This document shows, piece by piece, positions 10,433 to 22,436 of a stretch of 64,000 nucleotides of DNA (position 1 is its first letter; each line of letters begins with the position of its first letter). Under the pieces are notes generated by a model. It worked only from the letters and a program-made list of their open reading frames with translations, was not told the DNA's origin and did not search any database. Where the stretch lies: NCBI GenBank assembly GCA_024036415.1, contig JAMWET010003116.1, forward strand, positions 62,001 through 126,000, in the 5' to 3' direction. The position numbers and the translations under genes were made by a program. The stretch comes from Prochilodus magdalenae (taxonomy: Eukaryota; Chordata; Actinopteri; Characiformes; Prochilodontidae).

Positions 10433-10866
10433 TCAAAAGAACAGCTGCACCCTGAGGTGTGGGATTGCAGTGCTATTGGGAAGGAAGATAAAGGTTACCA
10501 GCAACAATAAATGATGATAAATATAGACTGATATGATAACACTTATTGAGCTACACATACAGAAGTAGTGTCTCTCAGTATGGTGTTTGCTAACCCAAAA
10601 TGCCAGATGCTTTAGCAAGGAGCTGTAGAGGTTCCTTGTGGTGTCATTTGATAATCCATCCCATTCTTGCTTGAACATTCTCACACAGTTCCTGCCAATG
10701 GTAGAGTAAGGGTGGAGGTCGAGTGACATCAGGCCTTCTGGACATGTGACACATCATCTTGACGCTGCCCACGTTGCCATTCTGAGTCACTCCATGACAG
10801 TCTGCCACGACACTATTGCAGTCTTGGGTGACATTGATGTGGTGCTGAGGACAGTCGTGGTAGCGG
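10433..10866 (-). mobile_element. Tc1-like deletion derivative (family D), copy 1
   Basis: Starts with the family terminal block tcaaaagaacagctgcaccc, then gtgggattgcagtgctattggg. On the minus strand the transposase tail reads GRNCVRMFKQEWDGLSND and TTRNLYSSLLKHLAFWVSKH, and farther upstream comes DCHGVTQNG (the region before the first catalytic Asp). The middle of the transposase is absent. It is related to copies at 13495-14180, 40340-41097, 47681-47860 and 53040-53505. Confidence 0.8.
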
Positions 10867-10867
10867 G

Positions 10868-11040
10868 GTTTTGTGTAAATGCAGTGGCTGGGGTTTAGTA
10901 TAAATGTAGGGGTTAGGGGTTTAGTGTGAATGTAGTAGCTAGGGTTTAATGTAAATGTGGGGCTTATTGTTTAGTGTAAATGTAGGGGTTTTGGTTTAGT
11001 GTATATTTAGGGTTTTGTGATAATAGAAAGTAGCCTATAA
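10868..11040 (+). repeat. CCCTAA-containing minisatellite, locus 1 (opposite orientation to 55.5 kb)
   Basis: Degenerate units of gtttagtgtaaatgtagggg followed by ttaggg. This is the reverse complement of the large array at 55500-57870. About six to seven units can be counted. Confidence 0.85.
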
Positions 11041-11054
11041 ATTGTATATTTAGT

Positions 11055-11076
11055 GTATATATATATATATATATAT
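11055..11076. repeat. Short (TA)n microsatellite
   Basis: About ten ta dinucleotides. Confidence 0.85.
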
Positions 11077-11742
11077 TCTTTTGTGTTATATCTATTAATG
11101 TCGTGGGTTTAAATACATCAGTATAGTATAATCCTTGTAAGTAACTAAATATTAGTCTATTATTCAGAGGGTATAACAGTTTATGTGTTATCCCAACATT
11201 TTACGTTATGGGTCTAAATGACTGTAATTGGGTCATACTGCCCCCTGGTGTTGGCCAGCTTGGTTGTATTGGCTAACTTATATTTGCTAAGACTACAGTA
11301 CTAACAGCAAAGTCTCCTTTCTATTCAATGGCCCAAATAAACATAATTTCCCTCCAATTTCTCTTACCTTCTCTACAGCATTCACTGCAAGGGTCGTAGA
11401 GGTTCCCCTATTCTCCACTGCATGGATGAGTCTCTTCTGGAATGGTAGATATAATGGTGGGTATTATGACGACAGCACTGCTGTCAGCAGTAAGCTGATG
11501 TTGTGACCATGTGGAATATGACACATTTAGAAACTGTGACTCCCAACATCCATCTCTTACTGCGCTACTGCAGTACAAACACACATTATGTGGTGTTGTG
11601 TATATCCAATAGATTATAATCTACAGAGACAAAAAGCCCTTCTCCGGGAAGATGAGAATGAGGTTATGGAAGAACACTGAGTGAACACTGAGTGAGACAT
11701 TTCAGGGGAGCTTCTTGGTCAGTTTTGAACCAGCATTTCAAA
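11077..11742. other. Non-coding sequence
   Basis: No gene, RNA or repeat partner recognised. Confidence 0.4.
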
Positions 11743-11860
11743 AGGAGAGAGAGAGATAGAGAGAGGGAGGGTGAGTGTGTGAGAGAGAGAGGGAGGGTGA
11801 GTGTGAGAGAGAGAGAGGGAGTGTGAGTGTGAGAGAGAGAGAGGGAGGGTGAGTGAGAGG

Positions 11861-11937
<77 letters not shown>

Positions 11938-11955
11938 AGAGAGAGAGAGAGACAG
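11743..11955. repeat. (GA)n / GAGAGGGAGGGTGAGTGT microsatellite
   Basis: A purine run. Its left half alternates gagaga with gggagggtgagtgtg units and its right half is almost pure (ga)n. The minus-strand frames of 79-134 codons across it (Ser/Leu repeats) are translated simple repeat, not genes. Confidence 0.95.
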
Positions 11956-12356
11956 AGAGTGTATGTGAAGAAGCCACAAGTGTTTCCTAGCAACAGGCCA
12001 AGACGACCGCCCCCTCCCTCCGTCAAACTGCGGCAATGCAGCACTTCAGCCGGAGAGGTGAAATTCACCCTGATTACGAAAGGCTTCTTTCACCGCACCG
12101 CAGAGCCTGCCTGACTCTCACTGCTCTCACCTCCAGTTCATTTCAGGATCCACTGTGAGGTTTTACCGTCTAATCTTTTAAACCTCATATAAATATCATA
12201 TATCAATAGAACAGTAACTGCTATGATTGACATATCATCTGTGACATATTTACAGTATATAACATCTGTTATGAATTATTCAGTATTCACTATGTACTTT
12301 AAGTATTTACTATAATGCTAATATGGAACTTGTTTAGATGATAGATCCTGTGTTTT
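11956..12356. other. Non-coding sequence
   Basis: Nothing recognisable. The AT content is higher after 12170. Confidence 0.4.
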
Positions 12357-13288
12357 ATATCAGTGAGGGTAAAAGTATGTGACCCTCAGTATGTGGTCTG
12401 AGCCTCATGTGCAGTAATAACTGCAGCTAAATGTTTCCAGTAACTGATGCTCCATCTTGGAGGAATTTTATTCTATTCCTCTGTCAGCTCTGTTATGTTG
12501 GTGGGTTGCTTTACACAAACTGTTCACTTCAAGTGCGTCCAATGCATTCCTATATTCCTTTATCTTTCTTAAACGGTTCTTTGGTAGAACTGTTTGTGTG
12601 CTTAGGGTTCATTGTTCCATCAATGATGGTGAGCCGTCCTGGCCCAAAGGCAGCAAAACAGGCCCAAACCATGAATCTACCACCACCATGTTTCACAGAC
12701 AGGATAAGGCTCTGGAATGCAGTGTTCTCCTGTCTCTAGGCTCCTTATTTAAACCAGAGAGATCTACTTTGGTGTCATCCATCAACAGTTTCAGTAGCTC
12801 TGAACCATGAACCATGTGATCTTTCTCAAACTGCAGACGGGCAGCAATGTTCTTTTAGGAGAGCAGCAATCCTTGCAGCCTTGCAATGGACACCATTGTT
12901 GTTCAGTGTTCTGCTAATGATGGACTGCTGAACATTAGCATTAGCTACTGGGGTCTTCAGCTGCTTAGAAGTTACCCTGGGTTACTTGGAGTAAAGGTGG
13001 AACAGTTGTCTTGAATGGCCTTTGATTGTACACAGTCCAAGCTGTGGTTCTGTTACCCTTTCTAAACTGGGCATCAACAACTCTTCCTCAGAAATCTCCT
13101 TTGTTGGTTATATGACACACTTGCACAAGCGTGTGTTGTGAAGATTAGACTTTAATAGATCCCTGTACTTTAACAGGGTGCTCACTCATACCTGATCATC
13201 ATCCCATTGATTGGAAACACTTTATTCTAATTTCACCTTCAGAGTGTCTGCTCACAAAGGTTCATATACTTTTACCCTCACAGATATG
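12357..13288 (-). mobile_element. Tc1-like transposon (family E), internally deleted
   Basis: Inverted ends atatcagtgagggtaaaag (12357) and the inverse of atatctgtgagggtaaaag (ending 13288) define a 0.93-kb element. The internal sequence is a decayed Tc1-type transposase on the minus strand. The length indicates loss of several hundred bases. Confidence 0.85.
12390..12990 (-). pseudogene. Tc1-like transposase remnant
   Basis: Minus-strand pieces in different frames: MDDTKVDLSGLN (12780 downward; it matches the usual S-D-E-T-K-I-E-L-F-G-L-N block with the Glu changed to Asp), then KHGGGRFMVWACFAAFGPGR and LTIIDGTMNP, and finally EWNKIPPRWSIS, the C-terminal tail motif. The second Asp and the Asn-Pro-Ile-Glu block are missing because of a deletion. 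The plus-strand frames of 102 and 117 codons here are shadows of it. Confidence 0.8.
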
Positions 13289-13494
13289 AAATACTTTTAC
13301 TAATAAACCAGGTCTAATATTTTTGTCTCATTTGTTCATCTAATTTAGTTGTGCTTATCTACAGTACATTTAGGACTGCGTCTGAAAATCTGATGAAGGC
13401 AAATTACTGCAAAATCCTAAAAGGTTTAAACTCATAAGCACCACTGGATCTGTTTTTTGTAAAGTTGTCATAAGATAGTTAAATACACGCCTCA

Positions 13495-14180
13495 TTAACA
13501 GAACAGCTGCACCCAGAAGGAAGTGTGGGATTACTGGGCTCTTGGGAAGATAAAGGTTACCAGGAATAATGAATGATGATAAATTTACACAGATATGGAC
13601 AATACTTACTGAGCTGCACACACAGAAGTCCACTATGTTTGCTAACCCAACATGCCAGACATCCTAGCATGGAGTTGTAAAGGTTCCTAATGGCGGCTTG
13701 AATAATCTCACAAATTCCTGATGGTGTGGTAGGGGTGGAGGTGGACAAACCATTAAATTTAGCCTGACCACGGTGCCTCCATACACGGATTCATTGGTGG
13801 TCTCCACCAAGACAAAGGCGGGACTCGTCACTGAAGATGACCTGCTGCCATTCTGAGTCACTCCATGACAGTCTGGCACGACACCATTGCAGTCTCTGGT
13901 GATGTTGACGTGGTCTTAAGGACAGTCCTCATAACGGTCTGTGTGCATGCAGCCCTGTGTGGTGCAGCCATCTGCCAATAATGCTGCACTACAGAATGAA
14001 TTATGGAGGCATCACTGCTTGCTGAATGTCTACAGTCGTGGCTGTTGGGTCAGTCAGGTACAGTGATAAGGCCCGTCGTTGCTCACATCACATGTGGGGC
14101 TGAGTGTGAAACTTAAATCATTCTCATGATATCAAACCTACCCTCCAAGTTTAATTCCTGTAGGCTGATTCTTTCTTGTG
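13495..14180 (-). mobile_element. Tc1-like deletion derivative (family D), copy 2
   Basis: Begins with gaacagctgcacccagaagg and agataaaggttaccaggaat. On the minus strand it contains transposase pieces DCHGVTQNGSRSSS / TSPAFVLVETTNESVYGGTV in a shifted frame (region of the first catalytic Asp), then a junction straight to the C-terminal part AAIRNLYNSMLGCLACWVSK. The right end (gtttaattcctgtaggctga) matches the region next to the left end of the 40.3-kb copy. Confidence 0.85.
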
Positions 14181-14939
14181 ATAATGAGTGTATAATAATG
14201 TTTATTATAAATGTGCTGTATAAGTTTTAACTGACTTGCTTACAGATTAATGCACTTGTGAATTAGTGTGCATGTTTTTCTCTCACTGTAATTTTTGGTC
14301 AGAAGGAAAAACAATGCTTTTGATAACTCGCCTGCTAAGGGGCAATGCTCTACTGCTTTTCAGAGCCTGAGATTCTGAGATTCAGTCAGAAACAGCCTGG
14401 ACAGGACCAGGCCCTTGAAAGACTCATGACAACATGATTAAAAACCTGCTGCTGCGTTCCCTGCACATTACCAGAACTACACAAGACGCCCTGTACCTCC
14501 AAATGACCAACAGGGGGCAAGATTGCTTGCACAATTCTGTCAGTCAAGACCTCAGTGGGGCCTCCCAGGATGGTTAAGGAACTGCAGGCCCTGCTCCATT
14601 TGCAGAGAGCACACTTTTTGATTGACTGATTTTTTTATGATGTGTCGGTTGTAATTTGTATCTGATGCATCAAGATGAACTTCAGCTCAGTAGCAGCAGT
14701 ACATGTAAAGACAGTGTAAACCAAATTCAGTAAAGAACATGCAACATACTCCAAACAAACTCCATCCAGACCAACAATTCTATGCGTCCCCTGTGGTAGG
14801 TTCCCAGTAGTAGGAAGGAGCTTCATACATTTGTTGCTGTTTATTAATTTTCTTGGATACAAACACAGAAGCTGTCAGGACCAGCGCTTTTGGGGTGCAT
14901 GTCATTTCACCATGTAGAAGTTTCTGAAAACAAGGAGCC
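14181..14939. other. Non-coding sequence
   Basis: No gene recognised. The frame at 14635-14862 (minus, 75 codons) has no recognisable domain. Confidence 0.35.
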
Positions 14940-15870
14940 GTTCTGTAAATCTTATTTATCTTAAAATTCTTTTTTTTAGGATTATTATAAATTTATTTTG
15001 TTGGATTAGATTATTAATATTTTAAAAATGTTTTTACTTGTTTTAAGTGATTTTAGTAGCCAAATATTTTTACTATACTGGCAGATAATTCGGCCTGTTT
15101 CAAGGATGTTTATAAATAATTCAAGTTATCTGTCAATTAGTGAAACAACCTGGCTACTAAAAAGATTTAAGATTTACTTTAAGATTTATCAGCTTGAAAT
15201 GAAATAAAATAAATTAATTAACCTAAATTTGATCTTGGCAAGTAAAATGATCTCATATTGAGTTGATGTTTCTTCAAATTCTAATTTAGAGATTGTTGTG
15301 GTCTTATTATAAGATTATATATTTTATTTCCAGATTTTTTAAAACAGTCATTTTAGTAGCCAAATCTTCCTCACCTGGCAGATAATTTGACTTATTTGAA
15401 GAAACATGCTTAATATAGGCAAAATTATCTACCGGTATGGTGAGAATATTTGGCTTGCTAAAATTACCTAAAACAAAGTTTTAAAAAATCTTGAAATAAA
15501 ATAAATAATCAAAATCTATCTAGCTTACAACAAAAATAAGAATTCTAATATATTATTTAGGTATAATATCACTTAGCTTGATCCCATTTTTTGCAGTGTT
15601 GAAGTCTTTTTGTTTACCACAGTGGCTAATGCAACGAATGAGATTGTCAAGTAAAATAATCTTATATCTAGTTAATGCACCTTAAATTTCTCATTTTAAG
15701 ATTGTTGTAAGCTTATTTTAAGATAATTTGGCAGATAATTTGGCTTGTTTTGATATCATTTCACTTTGTCCTAATTTGTTAACATAAGTAGAATTATCTG
15801 CCAATAAAATTTGCCTTACTAAAATTACTTAGTAACAAATGTCTGCAAATAAAGTAAAGAATCTTATTTT
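14940..15870. mobile_element. AT-rich palindromic MITE cluster
   Basis: The arm sequence ggcagataatttg(g/a)cttgttt, next to attttagtagccaaat, occurs at about 15050-15100, 15345-15395 and 15725-15750. Inverted versions (aaaattatctaccggtatgg, agaattatctgccaataa) occur at 15120-15160, 15420-15470 and 15790-15830. One end reads tttttgcagtg at 15588-15598. The arrangement is that of palindromic non-autonomous DNA elements, with two or three copies nested or adjacent. There is no coding capacity. Confidence 0.65.
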
Positions 15871-16018
15871 ATGAAATTTGCATATATAGTAAGTATATAT
15901 AATATATACATCTGGCACAAAAAAAGCATATCAAAACTTACAATAACATTAAAAAAATTACATAAATAAATGTCTTAAAATGAGAGAAGTTTTAGGATAT
16001 ATTAAGTACATATAAAGA

Positions 16019-16290
16019 GTGGTGGACAAAGTACACAAACCATGTATTTGAATTAGAGTAGAAATACCCATGGTAAAATATTCCTCCAGTAAAAAGTACT
16101 TCACTGGAGTAACAGTACTAAACTACTTACCTTCAAATTTACTTAAGTATGGAGAGTAACAGTAGCATGATTTATTATGGCTCTAATGTCCTACTATCAT
16201 TTCTAGAACAGGACTCTTAATCAGCTCAGTTTAGATGAAGAGACTCTAGTGTCTCTCAGTCCACCAGTCTTTAACAGAAGGTCATTAATT
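16019..16290 (+). repeat. Left inverted arm of the hAT-like element
   Basis: Pairs with 18822-19090. Homology ends at aggtcatta (16282-16290). Confidence 0.8.
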
Positions 16291-17544
16291 AGTCTGACAC
16301 TGATGTCTATTTAGATGATCCTAAGCACAGAACACTAAAGAAGAACAGGTTCCATTAGCTAGAACTAAAAATTAACTTTTCGCAAACAAGTAAAGTTTCA
16401 GTTTATTTGCAACTTAGTTTAAAAAAGATTTCTGCAGTGCAATCATACAGTTCATTCTGCAATAAATAACACTACATACCAACATAACCAAAATATACAG
16501 CAGATCCGTACTGTGACAATGCCATAGCAACATGTCATTCCGGTTTAGCATTGGCCTCCGGATTAGTCAAGGGTGTTTTGTTACTAAGCCAGTACAGTAA
16601 GTCAGCTGCTGAGGGGCTAATTGGAGATCCGGTAGAGAGCAGTCTAGCTGTTGTAAATCTGATATATGAACTGGAATGTTTTTTTTACCCTCCTGCTGAT
16701 ATGTTTGACAGACATATCAGAACTTGTGTGTGTAGTAGTAACTGTAGTTACTATATTCACAGTATCGGTACGTCTTCTCATATTGTGATGATGAGTGGGC
16801 TGGCTCCCCAGTACCCATGATGGATGAAACACCTTGTCAGAAACCAGATGGATTTAGTTTTAAGTTTAATTGAGCAGTTGGTGATTTAGACATGCAGTTA
16901 ACGTGATGCTAATTGGTGAGGTAAAAGCTCCAACCACCAAAGTACATGGAACATGTCACATTTCAGGAACAAGATTTTTATCCAAGCTACCACTTTAACA
17001 GCTAGCTGATTTCTGCTCTGTAGATGTGATGTCACGTTTCTTGACATGCTCTGAGCTGTGCAGGTTAGTGCTCTATGTAGCTGCATAAAGGATGGTCAGG
17101 GTCAATGCAGTGGTCATCCTCCACTGGGTCCATCCATGGGGGGCTGAGCTTTGAAGTGAAGGCTGTAATGAATGTCACACGTGTCGTGGTCAGTCACACA
17201 GTAATTAAAGGCTAGGCCGGTGCTGCGGATGATGGATCACATGGAATACCAATCACAGACACATGGCCTGGGCCCTTATAGAGGCAAGCCTGGGTTATTC
17301 CTGTAGCGGGGGAAAAACTGAGGACCCTGGAGGCTGAACTCCAACACCTGATTCCACACAGCAGTTACTAGGCGCTGGCTCTCTCACCCTCAGTCCCTCA
17401 CCATATTTCACTCAGACTTTACTGTCATAACCAATCATCATACCTCTGGAGATTACAAACAACACCGCATAAGAGTTTATTCATAAGCAGTTTTGGAACA
17501 TTCGTACTGGCTCATTGATCATCAGCTGTTTTAGAAGTTCCAGG
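16291..17544. other. Interior of the hAT-like element, non-coding
   Basis: The frame at 16551-16820 (89 codons) shows no known domain. No repeat partner was found elsewhere in the window. Confidence 0.35.
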
Positions 17545-17815
17545 ATACACCACGATATGACACATTACAGTAGAGGGTAACACAATATGACACAGTACAG
17601 TACATTGTGATAAAACAGAATACAACAGAACACATCACAGTACAATACAGTACATTACGGCACCATACATTATATTAAGGTACGCTACAGTACAATAGGA
17701 CACAGTACAAAATACAATACAAAACAATACAATATTTTACTTTACATTACAAGACTGTATTACAACATGACACATTACGTCACATGACCATACAACACAT
17801 CACAGCACTTTTACT
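17545..17815. repeat. Degenerate ACAGTACAAT-rich cryptic repeat
   Basis: Loose repetition of cacagtac, acattac, acaatac and gacaca without a fixed period. Confidence 0.6.
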
Positions 17816-18344
17816 GTTTGTTTGTTTGCTGTTGTACAAGACATGTCTATATAGCTCTCAGTTTCTGCAATGCAGTGTTTATTTACAGTGTTTATTTACT
17901 GAACTACTTCCTGCGTTTTCACTCGATTAACTTGGGCAAACCTCAGATACAACAGACACACACTGCTTAATATTAATCATCGCTGCACAAACATCGTTCA
18001 TCCTTTACCTCGGGAGCTGAGGAGGACACTGAGACCAAATGAGCCATTCATCCCATCCAGAAGGGCTCAGTGCTGGCAACAAAGACAGGGTAAGTGCGGA
18101 GGCCTGCGGGCTAAGCTAAGGCTAAACCCACACTGGCCAGCACAACCCAGCACCAGTGTGTGTGGTCTCTGGTAAACAAGCTAGATGAGGTACTCTAATA
18201 ACATCACTGTGTTCAGTACTGGACTGTTTACTGCACTTTAAGGCCCATGTAGTTTAAACTATCCATATTTGCACAGTCTGTTACTGAACATATTATCTAC
18301 TGTACACAGTATTTATACTCTGCATACTAAACCAAATTTACTAA
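17816..18344. other. Non-coding sequence
   Basis: Nothing recognisable. Confidence 0.35.
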
Positions 18345-18815
18345 ACTCAGCTAGTGCAATGTGTTAGTGTGCTGTAAGTAGTGTGTTGGTGTACAGTATC
18401 TCAGTAAGTGTAATGCGGTAGTGTACTGTAACTAGCTAGTTGGTGTCACTAAGTGTAATGTGTCAGTGTACTGTAAGTAGTGTGTTGGTGTACAGTAACT
18501 CAGTAAGTGTAATGCGTTAGTGTACTGTAAGTAGTGTGTTGGTGTACAGTAACTCAGTAAGTGTAATGTGTTAGTGTACTGTAAGTAGTGTGTTGGTGTA
18601 CAGTAACTCAGTAAGTGTAATGTGTTAGTGTACTGTAAGTAGTGTGTTGGTGTACAGTAACTCAGTAAGTGTAATGTGTTAGTGTACTGTAAGTAGTGTG
18701 TTGGTGTACAGTAACTCAGTAAGTGTTATGTGTTAGTGTACTGTAAGTAGTGTGCTGGTGTCAGTAAGTGTAATGTGTTAGTGGACTGTACATATATGTT
18801 GATGTACAGTAACTC
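18345..18815 (+). repeat. 54-bp minisatellite inside the hAT-like element
   Basis: The unit begins ctcagtaagtgtaatgtgtt, continues agtgtactgtaagtagtgtg and ends ttggtgtacagtaa. Unit starts at 18499, 18553, 18607, 18661 and 18715 show an exact 54-bp period in the core, with diverged units on both sides. About eight to nine units in all. Confidence 0.95.
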
Positions 18816-18821
18816 AATAAT

Positions 18822-19090
18822 GACCTTCTATTAAAGACTAGTAGACTGAGAGACACTAGAGTCTTCTCACTTAAACTGAGCTGATTAAGAGTCTTGTTCC
18901 CGAAATGATAATAGGACATTAGAGCCATAATAAATCATGCTACTGTTGCTCTCCATACTTTAGTACAGGACGGTAAATACTTTAGTACTTCTACTCCAGT
19001 GGAGTTCTAAAGGGAGAAACTTCTACTGACACTGGAGGAGGAATCCCTTGGGAATCCCTACTTTAACTCAGGTACATACTCTGTGTAGAG
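18822..19090 (-). repeat. Right inverted arm of the hAT-like element
   Basis: Inverse of 16019-16290. The outer 100 bp are more diverged than the inner part. It begins directly after the last minisatellite unit. Confidence 0.8.
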
Positions 19091-19091
19091 G

Positions 19092-19400
19092 ATTTTTTTT
19101 TATTTTGGGAATTTGGCAGTCCAGTCCAGATATGTGAATGCTCCTGAATGTTCATCATGGCAGTCAGTCACATCTGCAGCCCAGTAAACGCCAGAACTGT
19201 CATCTTGGAATGCAGGAATAGGAATGCTATGCTCCTCTGTAGGATGATGCGCTATAGGGGAAACCTGGTTGTCCAGCAGCTCGAGGTGGGCATTGTGGTT
19301 CAAATTTACTGTCAGCTCAACCAAATAACTAATTTCCACATAATTAAAACACCCCCAGAACATCACAGAGGGGACTCATTTGTTGTTGGGGGAGCCTATA
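19092..19400 (-). pseudogene. Tc1-like transposase fragment (another family)
   Basis: The minus frame from 19366 reads MMFWGCF, then NLNHNAHLELLDNQVSPIAH, IPAFQDDSSG (second catalytic Asp region) and DEHSGAFTYLDWTAKFPK, which stands where Tc1 proteins have the W-P-(A/P)-Q-S-P-D block. The helix-turn-helix half and the catalytic Glu are missing, and no terminal repeats were found. It abuts the right end of the hAT-like element. Confidence 0.6.
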
Positions 19401-20320
19401 TAATATTATAATTATCATTATTATTATTTGCATTTAGTGTAATTATTTGGAGATTTGGAACTAACAGGAAATAACTGCAGTGATGGTAAAAGACCTTTCA
19501 GACCAATATAAAAAACTCCAGCACTGCCGATTACACTCTTTCAGAGTGCGCTGTGACTTTGTGACATTGTAATAAACTGTGCTAATTCTAACAAACTAAC
19601 CAACTAGCTAATTCTCACAATCAGCGCGCCGAACGATTTAAAACACTGTTCATTAAAAGAGCACCTAATTACATTGGCATTATCTATAATTACATTATTT
19701 TTCCCAGCCGCCATCCCAGATTAAGCCCTCCTCTGCTGCCTAAATTATATAATTACGCTCGGAGAACACAGATAGCTCACGTAATTAACACGGGAAGTTT
19801 TCTCACAGGCCTGACACAGACTAAAACTGCAGGACCCAAAATGGAGAGAGAGAAAGAGAACGAGAGAGAGAGATGTTTTATTACAAGTCTCCACCAGCAG
19901 CAGGTGATCAGGCCATGCAAAGAGTGAACACCAGAGCAGAGCACCAGAAGACCGAAGACCAAGTTCTGTACAGTCTGCGCAGCAAATGGACTGAAAACCC
20001 AGCACTGACTTCCTCTCTCTGGCCTTCATAAGGCTTTCCCTCACCTCTAGATGGCAGAAGGGTCTCACAGGTGGAGCTGCTCACACAGAAAAGAAGCTGC
20101 AAGGTTAATTACAAAGCCTCCTCATGCAGGGGAACGTGATTATTCAAATATTCCTTGGAAAAAAGGGAAAAGTGCTCGGTTATTAATAATCCATGACATC
20201 ACGTTTTGCCACTGTCTGCAGCGGATCCGCAGCGTGTGCATCTGAATTGCATTGAAACGCATCAATTAAAGGGGAAGGCGCTTGCTGCTGAGCACTGCTG
20301 ACGTGCTGGAGCCCCATGAC
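19401..20320. other. Non-repetitive sequence; possible conserved non-coding elements
   Basis: No gene. About 19590-19790 contains gcacctaattacattggcat and taaattatataattacgctc. About 20100-20295 contains ggttaattacaaagcctcct and gaattgcattgaaacgcatc. Both have the homeodomain-site-rich look of vertebrate conserved non-coding elements (inference). The minus frames at 19745-20102 have no recognised domain. Confidence 0.3.
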
Positions 20321-20322
20321 AT

Positions 20323-20375
20323 CCCTCCATCCATCCATCCATCCATCCATCCAGCCAGCCATCCATCCATCCATT
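20323..20375. repeat. (CCAT)n microsatellite
   Basis: Repeats of ccat with one ccagccagc interruption. Confidence 0.95.
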
Positions 20376-21465
20376 CTTTCTGTAGCTCTGCTCTTTCTCT
20401 CGGATCTTTAGCTCCAGCTTAGGATGCTCGCAGACATCACAGACTTACAATGCTGTAGTTGGTCGAAAGCTTCGCTTATCCATATTCATATGCTTAGTCA
20501 CGTTTCTTGTAACGACCATCTGTTGGTATGTGTCAGTTGCCTCTGAGAAGTGAAGCAGTGAAAGCGATGAATCAGTTCATACAGTGTTTCCACAGTAACC
20601 TTACATGTAAATCCATCAGTCTAAACCTGTATGGCATCTTTAGGCAAAGTGTGACACTTTATGTTTATAAAGCACTTTATTAAGGTCCTCTGTTCTATTT
20701 CTCTACACAATCCATTCACTGTGTATCGTGATCGGTAGTACATAACAGGAGGTAACTGTATGATTAGATCTACTAGTGCCCACTAACACTTTGTTCTGAT
20801 CTCTGTATACACATTATTCAGTTATAACGTTGGGTGGACTAGCCAGATGGTCACAGATGTAATAGTTAAAGGGGTTCCTGGAAAAGGAGCAAGTGAGTAC
20901 ATCCAGAGTTGATCAATGACCAAGGCCAACACAAAAGCAGCTAAACCAGACACGAAACCAGGAAGCAGATAGGGGTCAAAAACCAGATCAACCAACGGAC
21001 CAGAACCAAAGAGTTAAACAAGAAGCATTTCATATACTAAACCACCAGTGAACCTACACGTATCTTTCAAGTTTATATGGAATGTTGATGATGGAAAAAC
21101 CCAAAAACCTGGAAATAATACGTTTTCTTTGGGGGACTATTTTGCCTCGCAACACCTGCATGTGTCCTTCCCCCATGAATGCATTAAAAAATAATGTTTT
21201 GAACCAAAACCTTTTCAAATCTATCGTATAACTTGCCATCTCACTATAGAACACCACTTTATATTCAGCTCAACAGACAAGGGTCTTCGGAGGTCTTCAT
21301 TCTTTATTCTAGGTTATGAAGTTTTACTCCATGAGACTCAAATGGAAACCATGAGGAAGAACCACTGAGACTAGTGTAGGATTAAACAGAGGTTCTGAAA
21401 GTATACTGAGGAAAGGTCTGGGAGGTACAACTCTGCCTGAAAGTAAAGCTTCAGAAACTGGTAGA
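20376..21465. other. Non-coding sequence
   Basis: No gene, RNA or repeat partner recognised. Confidence 0.35.
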
Positions 21466-22045
21466 GAATGTGTAGAACATCACATTCTCATACAGGACAT
21501 GGTAAAGACTTACAGGATGGTAGATATGGAACATATTGGAACTCATACAGAACGATAGATACAGAACATCTTGGAACTGGTACATGTGAATTATGGTATG
21601 GAACATGGTGTCACTCGTATAATAGTAAATAATGAACATGGTGGAAGACATACATGACAATGTGGAAAACAGACAATGACTCAGAACAGTGGTAGTGAAG
21701 TTCCACTACAATGTAGTGGAACACATACAGGATGATAGATATGAAACATAGTAGACCACATACAGGGTGGTAGATGTATATGATGAGCTCATAAAGAACA
21801 TCGTGGAACACATATAGGATGGTAGATATTGGACAAGGTGGAACACATAGAATGGTAGATATTGAACATGGTGGATGGTAAAGCGTGGTGAACACCTAGG
21901 ATGATAGATATGAAACATGGTAGACCACATACAGGGTGGTTGATGTAGAACATGGTGAACTCATAACGGATAGAACAACATGGTGGACCACATACGGGAC
22001 ATGTAACTTGGTGGAACATGTATTGTACAGCAGATAAAGAATGGG
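21466..22045 (+). repeat. Diverged minisatellite, unit about 30-45 bp
   Basis: The theme gaacatggtggaacacatac followed by aggatggtagatat recurs with many changes and unequal spacing, about 14 times. Minus-strand frames of 69-100 codons with repeated Met/His/Tyr/Pro patterns are translations of it. Confidence 0.85.
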
Positions 22046-22436
22046 GTGGGACACATAGAGGACAGTTTTCCTCCTGGATATTTGATGCCAATGTTTGCGA
22101 GTGGTGCTCAGGAGGAGCACTGGAGCAGAGGCTTTGGGTTCTGCGTGGATAGAGAAAGAGGGAAATGTGCGTTATCTCTGATCTGCTGGTAGAGTTTCAC
22201 TCTCACTCTAAGCTTATCTCCACAGCTCACCTGCTCTGCTGTAAAATATCCCCCATTATCTCCTCTCAGAGCACACAGGTACTGACATGGAGCTGGAGTA
22301 AAATATGTAGCTCTGGGTGAAGACTGAAGCATCAGTGCTCAACGCAAACGTTCCTGGAATGTCCTGAATACAAATCAGTAACAAAGACTTTGTTATTGAT
22401 CAGTTTGATCTTGTTTTACATCACTACAGTTCTTGC
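22046..22436. other. Non-coding sequence
   Basis: Nothing recognisable. Confidence 0.35.

Larger units (their letters stand above)
16019..19090. mobile_element. hAT-like foldback element, non-autonomous, about 3.1 kb
   Basis: Two inverted arms of about 270 bp flank 2.5 kb. The left arm begins agtggtggacaaagtacac, a common start of fish hAT elements. Blocks such as agcatgatttattatggctc and gactctagtgtctctcagtc occur in both arms in opposite orientation with about 90% identity by eye. The interior has no hAT transposase. It holds apparently unique sequence, an ACAGTACA-rich stretch and a 54-bp minisatellite. Alternatively these are two separate inverted insertions. Confidence 0.65.

Noticed and set aside
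11664..12068. Minus frames of 79-134 codons with Ser-Leu repeats
   Set aside because: Translation of the GA microsatellite.
19148..19411. 87-codon plus frame
   Set aside because: Antisense shadow of the Tc1-like transposase fragment on the minus strand.
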